NCBI GenBank assembly: GCA_019323655.1
Contig: JAHWGX010000044.1
Location: 1 to 41,006 of the forward strand
Direction of reading: 5' to 3'
DNA length: 41,006 nucleotides
From: Candidatus Woesearchaeota archaeon
GTDB lineage: Archaea; Nanobdellota; Nanobdellia; Woesearchaeales; GW2011-AR4
The translations under genes were made by a program, and so were the position numbers. Below the pieces are notes generated by a model that was given only the letters and a program-made list of their open reading frames with translations, was not told the origin of the DNA and did no database searches. Shown piece by piece: positions 1-6,898 of the stretch (position 1 is its first letter; each line of letters starts with the position of its first letter).

Positions 1-64
1 TAAATAGAAAGATAGAAATAGTATCTTTAATTGATTTTTCTTGCATTGTGGGTTACATACATGC

Positions 65-99
65 AATGAGGCTAATCCTATTTATAGGTTAGCCTCATT
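65..99. terminator. Strong hairpin after the SprT-like gene
   Basis: Positions 65-75 pair with 89-99 (11 bp), and 77-81 with 84-88 (5 bp), leaving one bulged base and a 2-base loop. It starts two bases beyond the stop codon of the minus-strand protease gene. There is no strong T run right after it on the minus strand, so it may be a 3'-end stabiliser, a bidirectional terminator or the edge of a mobile element. Confidence 0.45.
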
Positions 100-100
100 T

Positions 101-781
101 TCAGCTAAAAAGAATCTGCATCACGTAAAACAAAGAAAACCTCCAATGGCCTCTTCTCCTTATTAAACTCCTGATTCTCTCTTCCATTTCCCCGCTGTTG
201 CTGAAGCTTTTTTCCATCTGCCTGAACTCGCTTGTGTGGTGGAAAGTTCTCCCGTTTTTGCTTTGGAATTTATGCTTTTTGTGCAGCATCTCGTGGTACA
301 TCACATAGTCAAGCAGCTCTTTATCAGGACTAAGAACCTTGCTTATGGATATCGTATCTGTGCCGTATTCATAAGAGCCCAGCCTTCTCACAGAATTATG
401 CCACGAGAGGTTTGGCCTTTCAATCAGCCCAAAAAAATATTTCTCGTTCACCCTGTTGAAAGACTCTTCCAAAGCAGGATCATTAACAACCTTGGGTACA
501 GTTATATGCAGGTTTCTCATAAAACTGTTGTACAGATCAATGTTTACGGTTTTCCGGTTTTCCTTGAAAACTCTCAGCATTAGCCCCTGAATAAGCCCTG
601 CCTGTATTTCCCTGCTAACGCTCTTCCATTTCCTGCTCAAGCTGAAATGCAGTGAGTTTCTTGTATACTTCACATTAGCATTATAAGGCTTGAACCTGTC
701 AGTGTACTTTACCTTTAGCCTATAATCCTCAAGAGTTTTTTCTGGAAACAGCTCCTTAAATGCCTGCTCTGCCAGTTTCAT
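101..781 (-). CDS. SprT/YgjP-like zinc metalloprotease
   Basis: A predicted soluble zinc-dependent peptidase of about 226 aa. The catalytic motif HEMLH lies near residues 163-167, followed about 14 residues later by HHTSEF, which supplies the third zinc ligand as in SprT/YgjP (gluzincin-like) proteins. The N-terminal half holds a beta-rich region typical of the family. The start chosen is the ATG at 781; an in-frame TTG two codons upstream is less likely. The gene runs toward the left edge and is separated by about 230 bases from the release-factor gene on the same strand. The substrate is unknown: SprT relatives include the DNA-protein crosslink protease Spartan, but YgjP-type archaeal and bacterial proteins are uncharacterised. 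The family call is secure; the role is not. Confidence 0.8.
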   Translation of the reverse strand: MKLAEQAFKELFPEKTLEDYRLKVKYTDRFKPYNANVKYTRNSLHFSLSRKWKSVSREIQAGLIQGLMLRVFKENRKTVNIDLYNSFMRNLHITVPKVVNDPALEESFNRVNEKYFFGLIERPNLSWHNSVRRLGSYEYGTDTISISKVLSPDKELLDYVMYHEMLHKKHKFQSKNGRTFHHTSEFRQMEKSFSNSGEMEERIRSLIRRRGHWRFSLFYVMQILFS

Positions 782-1012
782 TTTCAAAAGTCTATTTCAA
801 GCTCACAATTATTTGTTAAGTCACTTTTTATTTTACACATTCTGTCCTTTTAGCAATGAAAAAACTATTTTTAATAATCAGGAAACGCCTTGCGCGGTGC
901 CAAAAATTTTATTTTTGAGCATTTTCTTAATGTGTGCTCTATGGAAAATTTTATCTTATTTTGTTTCTGTTAAAAACCACCGTATCATTGGTCGGATTCA
1001 GTTGTTTAAAAA
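782..1012. other. Intergenic, AT-rich, short hairpins only
   Basis: No gene is seen. It holds a 5-bp inverted repeat GAGCA/TGCTC around 917-944 and an A6/T6-type hairpin just before it. It would contain the promoter of the metalloprotease gene, but no convincing TATA box can be fixed. Confidence 0.4.
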
Positions 1013-2110
1013 TTACCTAACCTCATACCTTAAAATAGCAGCAACCTTGCCCATGTCCCTCAGCTGCGCTCCTTCCCTTGTCTCTGTGGAAATGATTTTA
1101 ACTTCGCTTCCCACCTTCCCTGCCTCGTTTTCAAACTCCTCTATCTTTTTGTCATCCAGTTTTTCTGACAGCAGTAATGTCTCAACCATGCCCAGCTTCA
1201 GGTTTCTCATAACTTCATCAGCGCCGTAAGATGCCATTCCCGGTTTGGTGGCCAATAACTCAAAGAATTTTCCGACGATTTTTTTCTCTGCAGTTATTTC
1301 CTCTTCCAAAAGCACATCCTGGCTTTTTTCCACTAATTCCTGCAGTCCAAAATCTCCCGTATAGCTTAAGTCCTTTACCGCTATTATCTTGTTTTTAACT
1401 TCTGTTGTTATGTAGCCAGAGTCAATAAAATCATACTTTGTTGGCCCGGGGCCCCCTACAAGTATCCCTTTAAGGTTTTTGTTGCCTAAAAATTGCTCCT
1501 TAACGTACTCCGCTACTTTCTTAAAGTGATCTTTCTTAGCGCCTTCCCTTAACCTCTCAAATCTTGCTGAGGATTGCCCCCCTGCACGGGTCTTTCCAGG
1601 AACCTCAGAATGTGTTTTTACTAAGGGCACTATTGTCTTGCCTTTAAGGTAGGCTATATTCGCATCCCTCCTGTCAATAATGACAAGCCCGTAAACCTCC
1701 TTAGTCTGAAGCATATCCCTAAGCAGGTCAACAACAAATTCCTTATCGCACCTGTATATTCTTGTCTTCAAAGGCAAAGGAGGCTCTATGCCCCAAACCT
1801 CAAAATCCTGCTGGCCTTCCCTCTCTGCGACATTGCCTGAAAAAACAGCCAGGCCGTTGTCAGGTGTTCTTTTATAGAGGCGCAAGTGCTGTATCATCTT
1901 CTCCAAAGCGTCAATAACATTCTTCCTTGTTGCAGTGGATTTGATGTTTGTTGCTGTGCCTTTTTCCTGTTCCAGATGGTTAATCACCTTTATGATATCA
2001 TAGCCCTGCGGTATGTAAACTGACACAAGCTCTGTATGCCTGCCTCTATGCCTTTCAATTTCTTTTATGAATTTGCTCAGTTGGTGCTTTTGTTTTTCGG
2101 TTATTTGCAT
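1013..2110 (-). CDS. prf1: Peptide chain release factor aRF1 (eRF1 family)
   Basis: Recognises all three stop codons in the ribosomal A site and triggers peptidyl-tRNA hydrolysis. Counting from the ATG at 2110 (365 aa), the stop-codon-reading NIKS motif is at about 55-58, the YxCxxxF motif (YRCDKEF) at about 119-125, and the catalytic GGQ at about 177-179. The C-terminal domain ends in the family's typical ILRYEV. An upstream in-frame TTG at 2146 would add 12 residues but fits the family less well. Archaeal aRF1 is usually about 410-420 aa. The missing 45 or so residues match the zinc-ribbon-like minidomain of domain 3, because LLLSEKL runs almost directly into the final helix and strand without a CxxC pair. 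Pelota is excluded because both NIKS and GGQ are present. Confidence 0.95.
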   Translation of the reverse strand: MQITEKQKHQLSKFIKEIERHRGRHTELVSVYIPQGYDIIKVINHLEQEKGTATNIKSTATRKNVIDALEKMIQHLRLYKRTPDNGLAVFSGNVAEREGQQDFEVWGIEPPLPLKTRIYRCDKEFVVDLLRDMLQTKEVYGLVIIDRRDANIAYLKGKTIVPLVKTHSEVPGKTRAGGQSSARFERLREGAKKDHFKKVAEYVKEQFLGNKNLKGILVGGPGPTKYDFIDSGYITTEVKNKIIAVKDLSYTGDFGLQELVEKSQDVLLEEEITAEKKIVGKFFELLATKPGMASYGADEVMRNLKLGMVETLLLSEKLDDKKIEEFENEAGKVGSEVKIISTETREGAQLRDMGKVAAILRYEVR

Positions 2111-2262
2111 TTTATCCGTATAATTTTTTATAGGTATAACTAACAAAAAAAGAACAAGTCATGCAGAGATTTTATTTTTCTTGTTTTCTTGCATATAGGG
2201 TGGATAAATGCTCACATCTATAAATATTTTTGTGTTTTAACCCTAAAGATCTAAACATAAGT

Positions 2263-2270
2263 TTTTTATA
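2263..2270 (+). promoter_or_regulatory. TATA box for the pilus cluster
   Basis: TTTTTATA centred about 41 bp before the ATG at 2308 predicts a start near 2293, giving a leader of about 15 bases that contains a GGTG ribosome-binding site at 2298-2301. Confidence 0.45.
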
Positions 2271-2307
2271 GTAGTATTTCAACATTCAGGAAAAAAGGGT
2301 GATTGTT

Positions 2308-3051
2308 ATGATAGAAAGACTCAAGACAGGCATAAATGGCCTTGATCATGTTCTTAAAGGGGGGCTAAGAAGGAATTCTTCAATTTTGCTTACCGGAGCT
2401 CCCGGAACCGGCAAGACAATAATGGCGATGGAATTCATTTATTACGGAGCAAAAAAGTATAATGAGAATGGAATTTTAATTGCAACAGAAGATGCTATCC
2501 CTGACTTGAAGAGAAACGCCAAAAACCTGGGAATGGACCTTGAAGAGATGGAGAAAAAGGGTAAAATTTTTCTTGTTGAAAAGCCGCTTGCTACCCTTAA
2601 AGGAGGCATCACTTCAATCAAAGGCCTGCTGGACCTGATAAAGAAAAAAAATATCAGGAGGGTTGCTCTTGACTCATTGGTGTTTTTTGAATATCTCTAC
2701 CCGAGGCACAACAGCAACAAGATGGAATTCCGAAGGCAGGTGCTGCTGTTTATGCAAAAGCTCAAGCATGCCGGAGTTACCTTTATAGCAGTATCAGAAA
2801 GAAAGGTAACTGACCTGGACAGATTGGAATATGACCTAATGGATTTTGTGTTTGAGGGCTTCATAATCTTAAGCAGGGTAAGGAAAGGCAGTTACTTTGA
2901 AAGGATTCTGACAGTGGCCAAGATAAGGGGCCAGGACCATAGCTTAGATGTTTATCCTGTCAGAATAGACGACAATGGCATAAATGTCCTGTACGACCAG
3001 GTTCCATTCTCCTTAGTTGAGAAAGAAGAGGAAAAAGAAAAATTTAATTGA
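2308..3051 (+). CDS. KaiC/ArlH-like RecA-family ATPase
   Basis: A single KaiC domain of about 247 aa. Walker A GAPGTGKT is near residues 31-38, and a Walker B-like hydrophobic strand ending in Asp-Ser (VALDS) lies near 117-121. The start chosen is ATG 2308, because GGTG at 2298-2301 then sits at normal ribosome-binding distance; a GTG at 2299 would add three residues but would be the binding site itself. It heads a cluster with two FlaJ/TadC-type membrane proteins and two pilins. That order resembles ArlH beside ArlJ in archaella, where ArlH is a KaiC-like regulator of the motor. The inference is that it regulates or assists pilus assembly. No assembly ATPase of the ArlI/TadA type is in the window. 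Confidence 0.85.
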   Translation: MIERLKTGINGLDHVLKGGLRRNSSILLTGAPGTGKTIMAMEFIYYGAKKYNENGILIATEDAIPDLKRNAKNLGMDLEEMEKKGKIFLVEKPLATLKGGITSIKGLLDLIKKKNIRRVALDSLVFFEYLYPRHNSNKMEFRRQVLLFMQKLKHAGVTFIAVSERKVTDLDRLEYDLMDFVFEGFIILSRVRKGSYFERILTVAKIRGQDHSLDVYPVRIDDNGINVLYDQVPFSLVEKEEEKEKFN

Positions 3052-3116
3052 ACTGCCTAAAGCAGAAAATTGATTTATCCGCAGGTTAAGCGTTATTAGG
3101 CAATATATACAATAGA

Positions 3117-3932
3117 ATGGCTAATGCATTGTTTCAGATAGTTGTAAGAAAACTGCCTAATCTGAAGTATAGCCTGAAGAAAGCCGGAATGAATTACAAG
3201 CCGGAAGATTTTATCAGGCAAACGTTCATTTCTGCTTTCTACATGACAACAGGGCTTGTAGTTTTTCTTGTTTTGGTAATGGCAAAATTAAATGCGCTGA
3301 AGTGGGTGATGGTTATACTCATCCCGATAATATTCGCAATACTTTTCTCTTACCTCATAAAGCTGCCGGAAGTGAAAATATCCAGAAAAGAAAAAGAGCT
3401 GAGCAAGGAGATTATATTTGCAGGAAGGCACCTGACAATAGAGCTTGAGTCCGGAGTGGCATTATACAATGCTCTGGCTAATGTCTCAAAAAATTATGAG
3501 GTTGTAGGAGGATACTTCAAGGAGATAATAAACAAAGTTGACCTGGGGATGAGCATGGAAGAGGCACTGACAGAAGCAGTTGAGTTTATACCATCCAATG
3601 ACTTCAGAAGGCTGCTGTGGCAGATACTTAACTCCATCAGGACAGGCTCTGACATCTCAAAATCACTGACAGCTGTAATTGAGCAGATTGCAAGAGAGCA
3701 GACAATAGAGATAAACAAATACAGCAAAAAATTAAACCCCTTTGCGATGTTTTACATGGTAATAGCTGTGATTCTGCCAACTCTGGGGACAATAATCTCG
3801 GTTGTTCTTTCCTCCTTTATAGAATTTGAGTTTAGCCTCAGCATCTTAATGGTAATTGCAGCCCTGTTGGCATTTGTCCAGTTTATGTTCCTCTCAATAA
3901 TAAAATTTTCCAGGCCTGCAATAGAATTTTAA
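3117..3932 (+). CDS. Pilus platform protein, TadC/FlaJ-like (T2SF domain)
   Basis: A polytopic inner platform protein of 271 aa. Two membrane segments lie at about 40-58 and 63-86. A cytoplasmic helical T2SF domain follows at about 95-205, with the family's GMSMEEAL and GSDISKSL stretches, and then two more membrane segments at about 208-235 and 240-262. Such proteins form the membrane base that the assembly ATPase turns or pushes against. It is followed three bases later by a second protein of the same family, so the two together correspond to one full-length FlaJ or to a TadB/TadC pair. Translation of the second is probably coupled. Confidence 0.8.
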   Translation: MANALFQIVVRKLPNLKYSLKKAGMNYKPEDFIRQTFISAFYMTTGLVVFLVLVMAKLNALKWVMVILIPIIFAILFSYLIKLPEVKISRKEKELSKEIIFAGRHLTIELESGVALYNALANVSKNYEVVGGYFKEIINKVDLGMSMEEALTEAVEFIPSNDFRRLLWQILNSIRTGSDISKSLTAVIEQIAREQTIEINKYSKKLNPFAMFYMVIAVILPTLGTIISVVLSSFIEFEFSLSILMVIAALLAFVQFMFLSIIKFSRPAIEF

Positions 3933-3935
3933 AAA

Positions 3936-5150
3936 ATGATTAAACTGCAAACTTTTAAAACAAAGAAGCCCTTAAATGAAAAACAGAAAAAAACAATAGA
4001 GGCTAAGCCTGTAAAAAACCAAAAAGAAGGGAGCAACAAAGAGTTTAGCCAAAAAAAGCCCAAATTTGATATCTTCAGTTTTTTCAAGAGGAAAGAAAAA
4101 GGGCAAAAAGGGAAGATTGAGCAGTTTAAAAGTCAGATAAGGGAGCAGGAAAAAAAGAAAGCAACAGCTCAAATAAGGAAGCACAGGATCCGGTTTTACC
4201 TTGAAAAAGCGGGTTTGGAGATTAACCCCCAGTCGCTGTCAAAAAAAATTTTTGACGTATGTGTTTTGATAAATTTGGTTGCATCAGCTTTCCTGATATA
4301 TTATTTTTCAGTTAATTCTGGGATTACATGGGCAACAATATTTTTTTCCATAACTGCCCTTTGGGTTCTGGCCTTTATTGTGCTGCTTTTTGTTTTATGG
4401 ATCTTCTTTTACATAATTGTTGATTTAAGAATATTCAAGAGAAAAGTAGACATTGAGGAAGTAATCCCTGATTTTTTGCAGCTGACAGCTTCCAATATAA
4501 AGGCAGGCATGACCATAGACAGGGCATTATGGTATGCAGTAAGGCCCCGGTTTGGGGTTCTGGCAAAGGAAATAGAAATAGTGGCAAAAGAAACCATGAA
4601 AGGTGAGGACTTAAAAACAGCGCTGCAGAAATTTGCAGATAAATATGAGTCAGTGCTTTTAAAGAGGTCTATCAGCTTATTAATAGAAGGAATGGAAGCT
4701 GGCGGGGAAATTGGAGACTTGCTAAACAAAATCGCGGTAAACATACAGGAAAACAAGATTCTGAAAAAGGAGATGGCGGCAAGTGTTACAACCTATATTA
4801 TATTTATCTCATTTGCGACTATAGCAGCTGCGCCCGCTCTTTTTGCGCTTGCAGGAGTACTAATGAGGGTTATAACAAGTCTCGGATCCACTTTAGGAGA
4901 CGGAGGGGCAGCGTCTGTAGGATTCGCGCTTTCATTTTCAGGTGTTGGCATTAAATACGCTGACTTTAAGATATTTGCCATAGTCTCTTTAATAACAACC
5001 TCATTTTTCTCCGCAGTAATAATATCCACAATAAAAAAAGGCAGCGCCAAATTTGGGTATAAGTTCATACCCATTTTTATGCTCGCAACAATAAGCCTTT
5101 TCCTGATTGCAGACAAGATTTTGGGAAAATTAGTTGGATTTTTTTTATAG
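3936..5150 (+). CDS. Pilus platform protein, TadB/FlaJ-like (T2SF domain)
   Basis: The second T2SF protein (404 aa), starting three bases after the stop of the first. Residues 1-75 form a Lys/Gln-rich, probably disordered cytoplasmic tail not usual for TadB/TadC. Membrane segments lie at about 108-127 and 131-165, the T2SF helical domain at about 175-280 (GMTIDRAL, GEDLKTAL, GMEAGGEIGDLL), and four further hydrophobic segments follow up to the C-terminus. It acts with the preceding gene as the pilus base. The basic tail may bind the missing ATPase or acidic lipids; this is inference. Confidence 0.8.
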   Translation: MIKLQTFKTKKPLNEKQKKTIEAKPVKNQKEGSNKEFSQKKPKFDIFSFFKRKEKGQKGKIEQFKSQIREQEKKKATAQIRKHRIRFYLEKAGLEINPQSLSKKIFDVCVLINLVASAFLIYYFSVNSGITWATIFFSITALWVLAFIVLLFVLWIFFYIIVDLRIFKRKVDIEEVIPDFLQLTASNIKAGMTIDRALWYAVRPRFGVLAKEIEIVAKETMKGEDLKTALQKFADKYESVLLKRSISLLIEGMEAGGEIGDLLNKIAVNIQENKILKKEMAASVTTYIIFISFATIAAAPALFALAGVLMRVITSLGSTLGDGGAASVGFALSFSGVGIKYADFKIFAIVSLITTSFFSAVIISTIKKGSAKFGYKFIPIFMLATISLFLIADKILGKLVGFFL

Positions 5151-5155
5151 TAAAG

Positions 5156-5163
5156 TTTAAATA
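5156..5163 (+). promoter_or_regulatory. TATA box for the pilin pair
   Basis: TTTAAATA right after the T2SF gene predicts a start near 5186 and a leader of about 55 bases ending in the GAGGTG ribosome-binding site. Separate transcription of the pilins fits the much higher amounts needed of the subunit than of the platform. Confidence 0.5.
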
Positions 5164-5241
5164 TTAGTTATTCAATAGGTGTATAAAACCAAAAGTTTTG
5201 ATGAATTAAGGTTTAATAAAAACAAAAACGAGGTGTAAATT

Positions 5242-5739
5242 ATGGAACTTTTCAGAAAAAGAAAATCCCAGGCTGCCATGGAGTTCTTGATGACTTATGG
5301 CTGGGCTATATTAGTTGTTCTCGCTGCTATTGCTGCATTGGCTTATTTCGGCGTTCTAAGCCCCGAAAGATTCATGCCCGAGAAATGCGTCTTAGCTCCA
5401 GGCTTGGCATGCGTAAGCTTCAGACTAGAAACAGGCGAACTCGAGATGTATATTTCAAATGGACTGGGAAAAACAATACAGATTACAGAAATTGCGTTAG
5501 ATGAGCCAGCAGGAGCAACAGATTTTTCATGTGCTGAACCATTCACTACAAATTTGCGGAGTGGAGAACAGGAACAGTTTTTTATTCCGGAGAACGATGG
5601 TGAGGGTGATGATACTTGTAGTTTTGGTACCGAAGCAGGAGACCCATACAGGGGAGATATAAGGATAACTTATACTGAAACTGCTACCGGTATACTTAAA
5701 ACAATATATGGAGACATAGCAACAAAAATAGAAGGATAA
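5242..5739 (+). CDS. Type IV pilin-like protein, class III signal peptide
   Basis: A 165-aa pilin precursor. A short basic leader (MELFRKRKS) is followed by the archaeal class III signature QAAMEFLMTYGWAILVV and a hydrophobic helix to about residue 37. Prepilin peptidase (EppA/PibD family) is expected to cut just before the Gln-Ala-Ala. The mature globular part is beta-rich with Cys residues near 50, 58, 94 and 125, possible disulfides. A clear ribosome-binding site GAGGTG precedes the ATG. The next gene is a paralogue with a nearly identical leader. Its surface domain carries no N-x-S/T-rich stretches, unlike the large surface protein to the right. Confidence 0.85.
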   Translation: MELFRKRKSQAAMEFLMTYGWAILVVLAAIAALAYFGVLSPERFMPEKCVLAPGLACVSFRLETGELEMYISNGLGKTIQITEIALDEPAGATDFSCAEPFTTNLRSGEQEQFFIPENDGEGDDTCSFGTEAGDPYRGDIRITYTETATGILKTIYGDIATKIEG

Positions 5740-5769
5740 TAAAACAAAACCAACAAGAGGTGAAAAATA

Positions 5770-6213
5770 ATGAAAAAAAGTTTTAGAAAATCTCAGGCTG
5801 CCATGGAGTTCTTGATGACTTATGGCTGGGCTATTCTGGTTGTTTTAGTTGCAATTGGAGCATTGGCATATTTTGGTGTCCTAAGCCCGGACAGGTTCCT
5901 GCCAAGCAAATGCCAGCTGCCTTCAGGCGTTGCATGCACTGATTTTAAAGTTGATGGAACTGCAGACACTATAAGTGTAGTTTTAAGAAACGGTATGGGT
6001 TTTGATGCTACCGATGTTACTGTCGCTGTAAGCGGCTGCACATCTCCAGCTGCTATAACCTTGCCAAATGGTGATCAACAGACATTCATAGCCACAGCCT
6101 GCGGATTAAGCAGCGGAACTAAATTCTCCGGGGACGTTAACGTAAGCTATACAAATGCAGACACTTCATTGTCTCACATAGCTCAAGGCACACTAACCGG
6201 AAGAGTAGAATAA
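5770..6213 (+). CDS. Second type IV pilin-like protein, class III signal peptide
   Basis: A 147-aa paralogue of the preceding pilin, 30 bases downstream and with the same GAGGTG ribosome-binding site. Residues 8-50 match its neighbour closely, including the helix and the segment LSPDRFLPSKC, and the DNA over the signal peptide is also nearly identical. The C-terminal globular domains have diverged, with Cys residues near 46, 55, 95 and 112. Such pairs are likely major and minor subunits or variants of one fibre. A T-rich stretch follows the stop codon. Which of the two is the major subunit cannot be told from sequence. Confidence 0.85.
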   Translation: MKKSFRKSQAAMEFLMTYGWAILVVLVAIGALAYFGVLSPDRFLPSKCQLPSGVACTDFKVDGTADTISVVLRNGMGFDATDVTVAVSGCTSPAAITLPNGDQQTFIATACGLSSGTKFSGDVNVSYTNADTSLSHIAQGTLTGRVE

Positions 6214-6214
6214 A

Positions 6215-6247
6215 TATTCTATTTCTTTTTTTTATTTGATTTTTATT
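6215..6247 (+). terminator. Oligo-T terminator after the pilins
   Basis: Just after the TAA there are two T-rich runs (one of 8 T) within 33 bases, the usual archaeal termination signal on the plus strand. Confidence 0.55.
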
Positions 6248-6369
6248 TCGAACACAGTACTAAACACACTGCCAATAGATTAAGGGAAGTGCCTGCTCCT
6301 GATTATAAAAAATAATAGTGACTAGAGTTAGCATCAGCTCAAGAATGTATTTTATTGTATTGAATTTAG

Positions 6370-6690
6370 ACTCCTGTAAGGAACTCCCCTAAGTCTGTTA
6401 GAAAACTCCCTGTCCAATGAATAGGTATGCGGGAGTGAGCATTACGGCAACCAGCCCAGGCACAAATTGTTGTTGCGAAGCAACTTAATTATTATACTCC
6501 AAATCCAATTTTGGATCATTAAACAAAATGGAAAGATTAATTCCCTTCGGGATCGAGGTCAGGCGACCCTGACACTCGAGAGTTCCTGGCCTTGCGAGGA
6601 ATTGAATCAACCGTTAATTCAAAGGCACCGCAGGGCTAACCCCGAAACTACACCTTGTCTGGGGGTTCGTGTTTTAATATCCTAGGATTT
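6370..6690. ncRNA. Candidate structured non-coding RNA, family unknown
   Basis: This stretch is richer in G+C than the AT-rich flanks and folds into many local helices: ACTCCC at 6406 with GGGAGT at 6431; GTTGC-GAA-GCAAC (6472-6484); an ATCCAA hairpin near 6504-6517; a CCC/GGG hairpin near 6543-6551; an 11-bp helix of TCGAG plus GTCAGG with its complement (6553-6580, one bulge); TTCCT/AGGAA near 6583-6601; TTGAAT/ATTCAA (6602-6622); AACCCC with GGGGTT near 6638-6666. No long ORF of credible composition overlaps it. I looked for RNase P CR-I/CR-V, SRP helix 8 and group I core motifs and saw none. The strand is not decided. Confidence 0.45.
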
Positions 6691-6898
6691 CAAAAGAGCT
6701 TATAACCCCTTACACCTACCTAAATACTGCTGATTTCCATGTCTTTGGACCCTTTATGCATATTATTCTTTAACCAAATGAAGTTCCCCATGGTTATTTG
6801 ACCCTTTTAGTGGGGAAAAACACCAAATATAACGTAAGCCTCAGTAAGAATAATAATCTAAACAGCTTAAACAAGAACTAAAAGAAAAAAGAATTAAT
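6691..6898. other. Intergenic stretch with one hairpin and a T-rich end
   Basis: No gene is seen. TTCCCCA near 6783 pairs with TGGGGAA about 20 bases on. On the minus strand, the bases just after the surface-protein stop codon (about 6876-6898) are T-rich with two T runs, so this is the likely terminator of that gene. Confidence 0.45.

Noticed and set aside
813..1229. 138-codon plus-strand frame
   Set aside because: Its second half is antisense to aRF1, and the first half is AT-rich without a start signal.
3054..3102. TGCCTAA/TTAGGCA inverted repeat between the ATPase and the first T2SF gene
   Set aside because: Only 7 bp with a 35-base AT-rich loop; likely chance.
6467..6685. 72-codon open frame with a pilin-like RGQATLTLE phrase
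   Set aside because: It starts with TTG without a ribosome-binding site and lies entirely inside the hairpin-rich region; its composition is unlike neighbouring genes.
6370..6690. RNase P RNA, SRP RNA or group I intron
   Set aside because: None of the conserved core sequences I know for these families could be found on either strand, so the region is left as unknown.
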